A stretch of 64,000 nucleotides of DNA from Embleya sp045207655 (GCF_045207655.1 NZ_CP108785.1:2170001-2234000); one strand, 5' to 3'. Positions 16,512 to 24,674 are shown, counted from the stretch's first letter. Numbers and translations: made by a program. Notes: generated from the letters alone by a model not told the origin.

Positions 16512-17732
16512 ATGAAAAACACCTCCCTCACGATCACGACCCTCGCCCTGGGCGTGTTCGGGATCATCACCACCGAGATGGGCATCGTCGGCGTCCTACC
16601 CCGGGTCGCGGCCGAACTCGACGTCAGCCCCTCGACGGCCGGCCTGCTCGTCGGCGTCTTCGCCCTGGTGATCGCGGTGTCCGGGCCGTTCATGACGCTG
16701 CTCGCGTCGGGAATCAACCGCAAGACCGTGTTGGCGACGGCCATCGCCGTGTTCGCCGTGTCCAACGCCGTGTACGCGCTGACCACCCGGTTCGAGGTGA
16801 TGTTCGCCTTCCGGATCATCCCCGCCGTGTTCCACCCGGTGTTCTTCTCGGTCGCCCTGGCCACCGCGGTCCGACTGGTGCCCTCGCGCGACGCGACCCG
16901 GGCCACGACCCGGGTGTTCGCCGGCGTCACCGTCGGCTTCGCCCTCGGCGTGCCGCTGACCTCGTACCTCGCCGAGCACCTGTCGCTGCAGGCGGCGTTC
17001 TGGTTCGGGGCCGCGGTCAACCTGATCGCGTTCCTGGGCATCCTGCGCTACCTCCCGGCCATGCCGGTGGAGCGACGACACACCTACGGCGCCCAGGTCG
17101 ATGTGCTGCGCAGCGGCCGGATGTGGCTGACCATCCTGTCGGTGGTCCTCGTCTTCGCGGCGATGTTCTCGGTCTACGGCTACTTCGCCGAGTTCCTGGG
17201 TGAGGTCACCGGCCTGGGCGGCTCCTGGACCAGCGCGCTGCTGATGGCCTTCGGCATCGTGATGATCCTCGGCAACTTCGCGTTCGGCGCGCTGCTGCGC
17301 CGTGCCGCGATCCGTACGGTGTTGCTGTTCCCGGTCCTGTGCCTGGTTGTCTACGTGCTGCTCTACGCGGTCGGCCCGTACGCCGCGGTGATGGTGGTGG
17401 CGGTACCGATCTGGGGTGCGGTGCACTCCGGCGGCCTGATCGTCAGCCAGTACTGGCTGAGCCGCGAAGCCCGGGAGTTCCCGGAATTCGGCAACAGCCT
17501 GTTCATCTCCTTCTCGAACCTGGGCATCACCGTGGGCACCACCGTCGGCGGCCGGCTGCTCGGTGCGACGGGTCCGCGCGGGCTCGCCTGGGTCGGGGCC
17601 GGCTTCGCGCTCGCCGCGCTGGTCACGATGTTGCTGCGGCTGAACCTGGATCGGGTGGAGCGGCGCCGGCGGTGGCCGGAGTCGACGCAGGCGCCGACTC
17701 CGCCCACCCTGGCGCCGACCGAACCGGCCTGA
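16512..17732 (+). CDS. MFS transporter (AraJ/drug efflux type)
   Basis: 406 residues with about twelve membrane segments. TTEMGIVGVLPRVAAELDVS is the typical first-helix signature of the AraJ/DHA1 group, followed by SGINRKTVLATAIAVFAVSN at the A-like loop and RDATRATTRVFAGVTVGFAL. ATG follows GAAAGG. It is probably a proton-driven exporter. The preceding ArsR-like regulator and the operator between the two genes suggest induction by the exported compound. The C-terminus has a short Pro/Thr-rich tail. Substrate unknown. Confidence 0.9.
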   Translation: MKNTSLTITTLALGVFGIITTEMGIVGVLPRVAAELDVSPSTAGLLVGVFALVIAVSGPFMTLLASGINRKTVLATAIAVFAVSNAVYALTTRFEVMFAFRIIPAVFHPVFFSVALATAVRLVPSRDATRATTRVFAGVTVGFALGVPLTSYLAEHLSLQAAFWFGAAVNLIAFLGILRYLPAMPVERRHTYGAQVDVLRSGRMWLTILSVVLVFAAMFSVYGYFAEFLGEVTGLGGSWTSALLMAFGIVMILGNFAFGALLRRAAIRTVLLFPVLCLVVYVLLYAVGPYAAVMVVAVPIWGAVHSGGLIVSQYWLSREAREFPEFGNSLFISFSNLGITVGTTVGGRLLGATGPRGLAWVGAGFALAALVTMLLRLNLDRVERRRRWPESTQAPTPPTLAPTEPA

Positions 17733-17759
17733 CAATCCGAGCCGGCGGTGCGGGGGCCG

Positions 17760-18515
17760 CTAGGGCGTGGGATCGGCGAGCGCGGCGATCAGCGCGCGGT
17801 ACTCGTCCTTCATCGGCAACTCCCGCTCCACCCGCACGCGCCGCCGGGTGGCCGAGACCTCGATCTCACGGACCGGGTCGTAGCCGATCCGCTCGAAGCT
17901 CTCCCACCAGACCCCGACCCCGCGTCGTTGCCACGCGGGCAGCTCGTTGAAGTTGACGTCGTGCGCGAAGAGCAGTTCGTTCTTGTCCGCCTTCGACAAC
18001 CGCGCCAACTCGTGGGTGGCCGCCCGGGCGGACCTGCCGTCCTTGCGCAGCGTCCAGTAGCACCAACCGTCGAGCGCGCAACGGGCCGCGTCGGCCTGGC
18101 GCCAGGAAAAGTAGTCGACCACGTCGGAGACGCCCGTCCCCATCCAGATCCGGCTGTCGAAATGGGCCGGGATCCCCGCGCGGTGGGTGAACGTCGCCGA
18201 CGCGATCCCGGCGGTCACCGAGACCAGTTTCTCCACCTCGCGGCCGAACATGTCGAACGACGGGTCCAGCAGGATCGATATCTCGTCGCTCTCGGTGTAC
18301 GCGTAGCGGGCGTCCAACTCGGTGAACAGGGCCTGCGCGGTCTCGTCCATGAGCGCGGCGAAGCGCTCGTCGAAGGGCTTGTCGAAGTGCTGCTCGGTGA
18401 AGCGGGAGAAGGACCGGCCGTCCACCCGGATCACGGTCCACGCGCCGGGCAGCAGCACCAGCGAGTGGAACCACTCGCGCGACCGTTGGCTCGCCTCGAA
18501 CCGGTCGGCATCCAT
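17760..18515 (-). CDS. Thg1-like protein (3'-5' RNA polymerase / tRNA-His guanylyltransferase family)
   Basis: 251 residues. VIRVDGRSFSRFT contains Asp32 and YAYTESDEISILL contains Asp77/Glu78, equivalent to the two-metal carboxylates of Thg1. SRIWMGTGVSDVVDYFSWRQ and CYWTLRKDGRSARAATHEL are also family-like. Thg1 adds a nucleotide to the 5' end of tRNA-His; bacterial Thg1-like proteins instead extend 5'-truncated RNAs in the 3'-to-5' direction using a template. Bacteria normally encode G-1 in the tRNA gene, so repair is the more likely job. The start lies six bases after the kinase stop, so the two are co-transcribed. Confidence 0.9.
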   Translation of the reverse strand: MDADRFEASQRSREWFHSLVLLPGAWTVIRVDGRSFSRFTEQHFDKPFDERFAALMDETAQALFTELDARYAYTESDEISILLDPSFDMFGREVEKLVSVTAGIASATFTHRAGIPAHFDSRIWMGTGVSDVVDYFSWRQADAARCALDGWCYWTLRKDGRSARAATHELARLSKADKNELLFAHDVNFNELPAWQRRGVGVWWESFERIGYDPVREIEVSATRRRVRVERELPMKDEYRALIAALADPTP

Positions 18516-18521
18516 CCCGAA

Positions 18522-18980
18522 TCACCCCTCGCTCAGTGTCTGGACCACGAACCCGCCGGCGCCGTCGAACCGCACGACGTACCGGACATCGAACCCCTCG
18601 TCCGGGCCGGGCGCCCGCAGCCGGGTCAGCGTGGCACGAATCCCCACCTCCGGGACACGGGTTTTCCCCTCCCGCACGGCATTGCGCTCCAACGATCCGA
18701 CCGGATCGGGCGGAAACCAATAGGCGACCGCCTCGGCGCCCCAGGCGTGCGCGAGTTCGACGATCGGCCGCCGATCCTCCGGCGCGGGGTTGGTGTTGTC
18801 CACGGCGACATCCCACCCGGCCGCCAACGCCTCCTCGATCAGTCGTTGTTGGCGACGCTGCCGGTTCCGGGCGCGGGGAAAGTGGTCCTTGCTCACGTGC
18901 ACATGCGTCCCGGCCAGGACGGCCCGATGGAAACTCGACTTGCCCGAGGCCTGAAGCCCGATCAGCACCGCCACCCGCAT
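18522..18980 (-). CDS. P-loop kinase, polynucleotide-kinase-like
   Basis: 152 residues. Walker A is GLQASGKSSFHRA near the N-terminus, HVHVSKDHFPRARNR follows, and AVDNTNPAPEDRRPIVELA gives the DNTNP-R motif of 5'-OH polynucleotide kinases (PNKP kinase domain, T4 Pnk). RNAVREGKTRVPEVGI supplies the lid arginines. No phosphatase or ligase domain is attached. ATG follows GGAG. The gene is immediately upstream of the Thg1-like gene. A kinase that restores a 5' phosphate followed by a reverse polymerase makes a plausible two-step 5'-end RNA repair unit; this is inference. Confidence 0.82.
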   Translation of the reverse strand: MRVAVLIGLQASGKSSFHRAVLAGTHVHVSKDHFPRARNRQRRQQRLIEEALAAGWDVAVDNTNPAPEDRRPIVELAHAWGAEAVAYWFPPDPVGSLERNAVREGKTRVPEVGIRATLTRLRAPGPDEGFDVRYVVRFDGAGGFVVQTLSEG

Positions 18981-19121
18981 GCCCGCTCCACTCCCGCCGC
19001 CACCGGCGGGAGCCGGCGGATGGCCCGAACAGTAGCCACGGGCAGCGGCACGGAACGGTCCGGCGGCGATCCGGTTGGGTCGTTCGGGGTTTTGGTGAGC
19101 GGGCGTGTGCACACTGTGAGC

Positions 19122-19454
19122 ATGGAAAAGCTCTCCTTGGATGCTCAGGTCCGCGAACTGCTCAAGCTCGCCGCAGCCGCGTCGACGGGGCGTAGTGCCC
19201 ATACCGTGTACGGCGGCCACGAGCACATGCTCCGGCAGACCCTGATCGTGCTGACGACGGGCACCGCGCTGGCCGAACACGAGAATCCCGGGGAGGCGAC
19301 CATGGTGGTGCTTCGCGGGCGGGTCCGACTGGTCGCCGGAGAAACGTCGTGGGAGGGGCGCTCCGGTGATTTCCTGGTCGCCCCGAAGGCGCGACACAGT
19401 CTCGAGGCGTTGGAGGACTCGGCGGTGCTGCTCACCGTGGCCAAACGCGACTGA
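19122..19454 (+). CDS. Small cupin-domain protein
   Basis: 110 residues with one cupin barrel: TTGTALAEHENPGEATMVVL, then LRGRVRLVAGETSWEGRSGD and FLVAPKARHSLEALEDSAVL. The first motif keeps one His and one Glu, and the second keeps a His, so metal binding is possible but not a full standard set. No clear ribosome-binding site precedes the ATG, and GTG codons 6 and 26 bases upstream are alternative starts. Single-gene context; similar proteins bind small molecules or act as dioxygenases, and no specific role can be given. Confidence 0.75.
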   Translation: MEKLSLDAQVRELLKLAAAASTGRSAHTVYGGHEHMLRQTLIVLTTGTALAEHENPGEATMVVLRGRVRLVAGETSWEGRSGDFLVAPKARHSLEALEDSAVLLTVAKRD

Positions 19455-19579
19455 GCCCCGCGGGTCCGCACCTCCCGGGGCCGCGGGTCGCCGGGCACGG
19501 GATGCGCGGCCGGGCAGCGGACGGCGCGCCGGCATCATGGCGGTGCCGCATCGCCCCCGACCGGAAGACAGGCACGCCC

Positions 19580-20176
19580 GTGAGCAACCTCTTCGACATC
19601 GAGACGCTACCGGTCGGCCGGTGGCGCAACGGCGGCGGCGACACCCGTGAGATCGCCACGCGGGCCGCGGCCGACCCGGCGGACTTCGACTGGCGCGCGA
19701 GCATCGCGACGATCTCCGCCGACGGACCGTTCTCCGCCTTCCCCGGCGTGGACCGGACGATCACCCTCCTCGCGGGCGGCGGCGTGCGGCTGGTCGGGGA
19801 CGACGGACTCGACCACCGGCTGGACCGAACCGGCGAACCCTTCGCGTTCTCCGGCGAGTCGGCCGTTCGGGCCACCGTGCTCGGCGCCGGTACCCGGGTG
19901 CTCAACATCATGACCCGGCGTGGGCGATGGGCCGCGCGGGTGCACCGGGTCACCGCGCCGGTGGCGGCACCCGCCGGTCACGCCGGTGTGCTGTACGTAC
20001 TGTCCGCACCGGACGCGCCGAACACACCGGACGCACCCGACACGCCGGCGGGAGACGCGCCCGTGCCGACGTTGCGGGCCGGGCAGGGGTTGTGGTGGGC
20101 GAGCGGCGCCGCCGTGCCGACGGCGCCGCTCGCGACCGGTGCGATCGCGCTGTGGGCGGACCTTCGTCCGCTGTAG
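19580..20176 (+). CDS. HutD/Ves family protein
   Basis: 198 residues. The opening LPVGRWRNGGGDTREIATR is the HutD signature, and DFDWRASIATISADGPFSAF plus FPGVDRTITLLAGGGVRLV complete the bicupin start. HutD accompanies histidine-degradation genes in proteobacteria, and Ves is a related cold-induced protein; their biochemical role is not settled. No hut genes are nearby. The GTG start is chosen because the conserved sequence begins directly after it. A variable insertion rich in Asp, Ala, Pro and Thr (about residues 147-165) sits in the C-terminal half. Confidence 0.82.
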   Translation: MSNLFDIETLPVGRWRNGGGDTREIATRAAADPADFDWRASIATISADGPFSAFPGVDRTITLLAGGGVRLVGDDGLDHRLDRTGEPFAFSGESAVRATVLGAGTRVLNIMTRRGRWAARVHRVTAPVAAPAGHAGVLYVLSAPDAPNTPDAPDTPAGDAPVPTLRAGQGLWWASGAAVPTAPLATGAIALWADLRPL

Positions 20177-20253
20177 CAGCTGTGGCCGTGGTGGCGTGAT
20201 GCCGAGCTGCCGTGGCTCTCGAAGGCAGTGACGCGGTGTGCGGACGGACGGCG

Positions 20254-21996
20254 TCAGGGCATCGTGCGCAAGTGCGCCGAGATGGAGTTGGCCAGGCCAT
20301 AGCCCGCGGTCGCGTCCCAGTTGACCGACCACGTCATCGCGCCCCGGATGCCGGGCCACGTGGTGGTCGGCCGGTAGCTCCCGCAATTGTTGCCCAGGGC
20401 CAGGCAGTCCAGCGCGTTGTTCACCACGCCGGGCGGGACGTACCCGCTGCCCGCCGCGCGCCCGGTGGCCGGGACGCCCAGCGCCACCTGATCGGGGCGC
20501 AGCCCGCCCTGGAGTTGGATGCACGCCTGCGCCGTGAGGAAGTCGACGCCGCCCTGCGCGTACAACTTCTGGTCGCAGCCGAACATGGTTCCGGAGTTGT
20601 AGTACTGCATGTGCACGATGGTCAGGATGTCCTTGATCCCCAGGGCGAGTTGGAAGTACGCCGCCTGGTTCGACTGCATGTCCAGCGTCTGCGGGGCCAT
20701 CGTGATGATCAGGCTCGTGCCGATCTGCGCCCGGATGGCGCGCAGCGCGGTCGCCATGTAGGTCGGGCTGACGCCGTTCTCCAGGTCGATGTCGACGCCG
20801 TCGAACCCGAATTCGCGCAGCAGTGCGGTGGTCGTGCTCGCGAACATGGCCGCCGAGGCGTTGTCGCCGACCCAGACCGCGCCCAGTTCGCCGCCGACCG
20901 ACAGGATCACCTTCTGGCCGCGGGCGTGCATGGTCGCGATGTCGGCCTTGAGGTCGGCATCGGTGTACCCGCCGAGTGCGGTCGACAGGCCCGGGTCCAC
21001 CCCGAAGGTGACCGCGCCCCAGCGGGTGCGGTCGGCCTCGGCGAACGCCACCGCGACCAGGTTGTAGGACGTGGGGACGTCCCGCAGGCGCAGGTTCGTG
21101 GAGCCGTTGACGAAGTTGTGCCAGTAGCCGGTCATCACCCGTTTGGGCAGGCCGGTCGGGTCCTGGCCGGTGGGGCCGTCGGGACCGGTGGTGGCGGTGA
21201 CCGGGGCCGAACGCGCGGACGTCCCGGCGCTGTTGCTCGCGGCGACGGAGAAGGTGTAGGTGGTCTCGGGGGTCAGGCCCGGGATCTCGGCCGTGCTGCC
21301 GGTGACCGTGGCCACCTTGGTGTCGGCGCGGTAGACGTCGTACGCGGTCGCGCCGGGCACCGCGGTCCAGCCGAGCGAGACGCCGCGTGCGGTGGTGCCG
21401 GTCACGGCCAGGCCGGTGGGTACGGCCGGGATGGTGGTGCTGCCGCCCGGACCGACCAGCGAGACGTCGTCCGCGAGGTAGGCGGGCTGTCCGTACCAGC
21501 CGTTGAGGTGGATGGTGACGCTGGTGGTGCGGGCGCCGGTGCGGAACGTGGTGGTGAGCTTTTGCCAGCCTGCGGCGGAGGACGTCCAGGTGGAGACGTC
21601 GGTGGTGCCGGTGCCGGTCGCGCCGAGGTAGATGTACGAGCCCTGGACCCACGCGGTCTCGGTGTACTCGGAGTCGGGTTGCACCGCGACGGTCTGGCTG
21701 CACCGGGCGTTGTCGCCGCCGACCGGGGTGGCCTTGAGCGCGCCGGTGCCGCTGTGTACGGGGCCGGTGACGGGGCTGCCGGTGCCGCCGGAGCAGGTCC
21801 AGCCGGACAGGCCGGACTCGAAGCCGCCGTTCACCACGAGTTCGGCGGCGGCCGGCGCGGGCGAGGCGAGCGCGATCAGACCGGCCGAGGCCATCGCGCA
21901 CGCGGTGAGCAGGGCGGTGACGAAGCGGCGCGGGGTGCGCCTGCCGCGCGGAACGGCCTGCGCCGCGCGGGTGTTCGGGGGACGTTTCGGTGCCAT
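20254..21996 (-). CDS. Secreted GH18 chitinase with CBM and FnIII modules
   Basis: 580 residues. A basic N-terminus and hydrophobic stretch ending in APAAAE (about residues 1-51) form a signal peptide. Next come a beta-sandwich carbohydrate-binding module beginning LVVNGGFESGLSGWTCSGG (about 53-185), an FnIII domain (PTGLAVTGTTARGVSLGWT to SAPVTATTG, about 190-270), and a GH18 barrel from KRVMTGYWHNF. The catalytic motif is FDGVDIDLE (about residues 398-406), with the acid Glu intact. It hydrolyses chitin outside the cell. ATG follows GGAGG. Upstream is a dre-like palindrome next to a TTGACA -35, the classic DasR-controlled chitinase promoter layout, implying induction by amino sugars. Confidence 0.95.
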   Translation of the reverse strand: MAPKRPPNTRAAQAVPRGRRTPRRFVTALLTACAMASAGLIALASPAPAAAELVVNGGFESGLSGWTCSGGTGSPVTGPVHSGTGALKATPVGGDNARCSQTVAVQPDSEYTETAWVQGSYIYLGATGTGTTDVSTWTSSAAGWQKLTTTFRTGARTTSVTIHLNGWYGQPAYLADDVSLVGPGGSTTIPAVPTGLAVTGTTARGVSLGWTAVPGATAYDVYRADTKVATVTGSTAEIPGLTPETTYTFSVAASNSAGTSARSAPVTATTGPDGPTGQDPTGLPKRVMTGYWHNFVNGSTNLRLRDVPTSYNLVAVAFAEADRTRWGAVTFGVDPGLSTALGGYTDADLKADIATMHARGQKVILSVGGELGAVWVGDNASAAMFASTTTALLREFGFDGVDIDLENGVSPTYMATALRAIRAQIGTSLIITMAPQTLDMQSNQAAYFQLALGIKDILTIVHMQYYNSGTMFGCDQKLYAQGGVDFLTAQACIQLQGGLRPDQVALGVPATGRAAGSGYVPPGVVNNALDCLALGNNCGSYRPTTTWPGIRGAMTWSVNWDATAGYGLANSISAHLRTMP

Positions 21997-22109
21997 CGTG
22001 GGGTGTTCCTCCCGTACCGGCCCGGGCGAGTGCCTGCGGGCATGGGCGTGCCTGGAAGGGAGGGTGGACCCGGGTCGGCACCGCATCGCCTGATGGGACG
22101 TCAGGCTGC

Positions 22110-22198
22110 CTCGGCGCAGGGCGTGCGCAGGCCGTCCGGGCGCACCCGAGGGTGCCGGGGGTGCCTGTGTGCAGGACGAGTTGACCGCCGAGGCGAGC
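22110..22198. repeat. Left arm of ~85-bp imperfect inverted repeat (chitinase leader)
   Basis: The core 22138-22190 matches the reverse complement of 23207-23257 with two mismatches and one 2-base gap, and weaker identity continues outward on both sides. This arm is the promoter -10/leader region of the chitinase gene. It contains the small hairpin GCACCC-GA-GGGTGC. Confidence 0.85.
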
Positions 22199-22202
22199 GA
22201 AC

Positions 22203-22224
22203 TGTCAATAGGTCTGGACCAATT
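22203..22224 (-). promoter_or_regulatory. Chitinase promoter with dre-like DasR site
   Basis: On the minus strand AATTGGTCCAGACCTA (GGTCCAGACC core, 22211-22220 on the plus strand as GGTCTGGACC) directly abuts TTGACA (22203-22208). Repressor binding next to the -35 box is the arrangement reported for streptomycete chitinase promoters. A weak TCAACT -10 follows 18 bases downstream. Confidence 0.7.
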
Positions 22225-22375
22225 GCCTCACGCCGAGGGACGGCACGCGCCGGTGGCGGTCGCCGGGCAGCGTGGCGGGCTTGTGTGTGGATGGGGGCCG
22301 GTGGAACGCTGCCGAGGTGTGTGGTGTCGGAGCGGTGCCGGTGCCGGTGCCGTCCATGGCGGAAGGACGGGGACG

Positions 22376-23173
22376 ATGGTGGATCTCGTGGCCGTCCTGG
22401 CCGATCTCGACGCGGAGGGCGCCGCGTTGGACCGGCTCGTCGGCGAGCTGACGTCGGATGCGTGGGCCACGCGCACCCCCGCGCCCGGGTGGACCATCGC
22501 CCACCAGATCGCCCACCTGGCCTGGACCGACGACCAGGTCGCGTTGGCGGCGACCGATCCCGATGGCTTCGCGCTCGCCGTCGCGGAGGCCGCGGCCGAC
22601 CCGGACGGCTTCGTCGACCGCGCGGCGAACCGCGCCGCGGCGGCACCGCCCGAGCGCATCCTGGCCGGCTGGCGAGCCGGCCGCGGCACCGTGTCCGCCG
22701 CGCCGGCCGCGCTCCCGGCGGGACGGCGGTTGCCCTGGTACGGCCCGCCGATGAGCGCCGCGTCGATGGCCGGCGCCCGGATCATGGAGACCTGGGCGCA
22801 CGGCCAGGACGTCGCCGACACGCTCGGCGTGCGCCGCCCGCCCACCGCCCGACTCCGGTACGTCGCGCGCATCGGCGTACGGGCCCGCGACTACGCCTAC
22901 GCCGTGCACGGTCTGCGGCCACCCGAGCGGGAGTTCCGGGTGGAGCTGACCGGTGGGCCCGAGGTCGGCGGCCCATGGACGTACGGTCCCGAGGACGCGG
23001 CCGAGCGGGTGACGGAACCGCTGCTCGACTTCTGCCTCCTGGTCACCCGACGCCGCCACCCCGACGACCTGGCGGTCCGGGCGCACGGCGCCGAGGCCAC
23101 TCGCCGGCTCGGCATCACCCAGGCCTACGCCGGTCCACCCGGCCCGGGCCGCACACCCGGCCCGCGCACCTGA
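22376..23173 (+). CDS. TIGR03084 family DinB-fold protein (mycothiol-dependent maleylpyruvate isomerase-like)
   Basis: 265 residues. The four-helix DinB/MDMPI N-terminal domain is visible in WTIAHQIAHLAWTDDQVALA and AGARIMETWAHGQDVADTLG, which supply the His ligands (HQIAHL and WAHGQD) expected to bind a divalent metal. It ends with the MDMPI C-terminal-type segment RVTEPLLDFCLLVTRRRHPD. Family members are thought to use mycothiol as cofactor. The gene is flanked by an 85-bp inverted repeat, and its last 40 or so codons recur as a degenerate copy about 190 bp downstream, pointing to local rearrangement. Start ATG has GGAAGG a short distance upstream. Confidence 0.85.
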   Translation: MVDLVAVLADLDAEGAALDRLVGELTSDAWATRTPAPGWTIAHQIAHLAWTDDQVALAATDPDGFALAVAEAAADPDGFVDRAANRAAAAPPERILAGWRAGRGTVSAAPAALPAGRRLPWYGPPMSAASMAGARIMETWAHGQDVADTLGVRRPPTARLRYVARIGVRARDYAYAVHGLRPPEREFRVELTGGPEVGGPWTYGPEDAAERVTEPLLDFCLLVTRRRHPDDLAVRAHGAEATRRLGITQAYAGPPGPGRTPGPRT

Positions 23174-23198
23174 CCCGACCTGCCGCACACCCCACCCG

Positions 23199-23284
23199 CC
23201 TCGCCCCGGCGGTCGACTCGTCCTGCACACAGGCACCCGGCACCCTCGCGTGCGCCCGAACGCCCCGCACACACCCCTGCGCCG
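23199..23284. repeat. Right arm of ~85-bp inverted repeat (inverted copy of chitinase leader)
   Basis: The core 23207-23257 is the reverse complement of 22138-22190 (two mismatches, one 2-base gap). It lies beyond the TIGR03084 gene, so that gene sits between the two arms. Confidence 0.85.
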
Positions 23285-23286
23285 GA

Positions 23287-23400
23287 GCCGCCCGCCGACT
23301 CGCCGCCACCCAGACCTACGCCGAGCCACCCGGCCCGAGCCGCGCACCCACCCGGCGCGACCGACCCGACCTGCAGCACGCCCCACCCGCTCTCCACCTG
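23287..23400. repeat. Duplicated 3' end of the TIGR03084 gene
   Basis: This segment repeats about 23095-23207, the last codons, the stop region and following bases of the TIGR03084 gene. In matching frames ATRRLGITQAYAGPPGPGR becomes AARRLAATQTYAEPPGPSR, and the shared GACCCGACCTG-CACCCCACCCG tail follows. The stop codon is lost in the copy. Confidence 0.75.
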
Positions 23401-23740
23401 CCCCGCGCCAATCCGCCCGTCTCGCGCCCGACCCGCCGCGCGCCCGGTGCGACACACACCCCATCCGCCTCACGCCCCACCCGCCGCACACCCGACCCGC
23501 ACCGCACCCGACTCGCCGCGCCCCCGACCCACCGCACACCGGAGCCCGCCGCGCGCCCCACCCGCCTCGCGCGACCGGCCTCGCATGCGACCCGTTGCGC
23601 GCCCCACCCACTGCACACCCGACCCGACCCGCCTCGCGCGACCGGCCTCACGCCCGACCCGCCTCGACGTGGCGGAGTGGGGGCGGACAACTTCCCTCGG
23701 CGCGGGCCGGATTCACCTGAAGTAGCCGTTGGATCACGCG

Positions 23741-23746
23741 TAGTAT
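23741..23746 (+). promoter_or_regulatory. -10 box of a leaderless promoter (NarL-type regulator)
   Basis: TAGTAT ends seven bases before the in-frame GTG used here as start. An ATG overlapping the box would lie inside the promoter and is unlikely to be used. Confidence 0.5.
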
Positions 23747-23753
23747 GTACCGC

Positions 23754-24422
23754 GTGGTTGGGGAGAGCGGGTCCGAGGTAGTGCGTGTCGTGATCGTCGA
23801 CGACCATCCGTTGTTTCGGGCGGGTTTGCGGGCCGCCCTGGAGAGTGCCGGCGACATCTCGGTGGTGGCGGAGGTCGAGACGGCCGCCGCGGTGCCCGAG
23901 GTGATCGCCGAGCGGCGCCCCGATCTGGTCGTGATGGACCTGTCCCTGCCGGACGGCTCGGGAATCGAGGCCACCCGCCGGATCGCCACCGACACGCCCG
24001 GCGTACCGGTCCTGGTGCTGACCATGTCCGACGACGACGGCAGCCTGCTCGCGGCGATGCGCGCCGGGGCGGGCGGCTATCTGGTCAAGGGCGCCGGGCG
24101 GGACGAGGTCCTGCACGCGGTGCGCACGGTCGCCGCCGGCGGCGCGGTGTTCGGCGCGCAGACCGTGCCCCGCCTGACCGCGTTGCTGGCGAGCGGCGCG
24201 CCACGCGGTGCGGAACGGGTCTTCCCCGAGCTGACCGATCGCGAGTGCGAGGTGCTCGACCTGCTCGCCCGCGGCCTGGACAACCGGAACATCGCCCGTC
24301 GGCTGTTCCTCGCCGAGAAGACGGTGCGCAACCACATCACGCACATCTTCGAGAAGTTGCACGTCGGCACCCGCGCGGAGGCGGTGGCCCACGCCCGCGA
24401 CTTCGGCCTGGGTGCCGACTGA
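23754..24422 (+). CDS. NarL/FixJ family response regulator
   Basis: 222 residues. The receiver domain RVVIVDDHPLFRAGLRAAL carries the acidic pocket, LVVMDLSLPDGSGIEA contains the phosphorylatable Asp62, and LVLTMSDDD and GYLVKGAGRDE give the Thr and Lys switch residues. The C-terminal LuxR helix-turn-helix is FPELTDRECEVLDLLARGLD then NRNIARRLFLAEKTVRNHI. The GTG start fits a leaderless promoter; an ATG nine bases earlier and a GTG 27 bases later are alternatives. The adjacent sensor kinase is the likely partner. Regulated genes are unknown. Confidence 0.9.
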   Translation: MVGESGSEVVRVVIVDDHPLFRAGLRAALESAGDISVVAEVETAAAVPEVIAERRPDLVVMDLSLPDGSGIEATRRIATDTPGVPVLVLTMSDDDGSLLAAMRAGAGGYLVKGAGRDEVLHAVRTVAAGGAVFGAQTVPRLTALLASGAPRGAERVFPELTDRECEVLDLLARGLDNRNIARRLFLAEKTVRNHITHIFEKLHVGTRAEAVAHARDFGLGAD

Positions 24423-24674
24423 GCCGGCCGCCGAGCCGGCCGCACGGCGCGCCCCGACCGGACCCGTCCCGAGCCCGACTCGGGACACCGTCCGGGCCCG
24501 CTTCGGGACCTCGATGGGACCGGTGCCTCGTGCCCTCGGGACCGGGCCTCGGCCATTCTTGGATGTCCGAACCGCGCCGGCCCGTCCGCACCGGGATCAC
24601 ACCGGCGTGGTTCGGTCCCCCCGGCTCCACTCGTTCGCGCCGTCGTCCGACGACGTCCCGTGAGGAGGCGCCAC

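Larger units (their letters stand above)
23174..23740. other. C-rich degenerate-repeat intergenic region
   Basis: About 570 bases without a convincing gene and with strong strand asymmetry (C and A far above G and T on the plus strand). It contains the right arm of the inverted repeat, a second copy of the upstream gene's 3' end, and many degenerate CGCACCCGACCCGCC-like units, including two copies of CGCCTCGCGCGACCGGCCTC near 23560 and 23630. Reading frames through it are low complexity. Confidence 0.7.

Noticed and set aside
22110..23284. Inverted repeats considered as ends of an insertion sequence
   Set aside because: The enclosed gene is a DinB-fold protein, not a transposase, and one arm is the native chitinase leader; no target-site duplication was seen.
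20212..23781. A very long plus-strand open frame across the chitinase and downstream repeats
   Set aside because: It is antisense to the chitinase and then runs through low-complexity DNA; no domain and no start signal. Its only value is that it displays the repeated tail segment.
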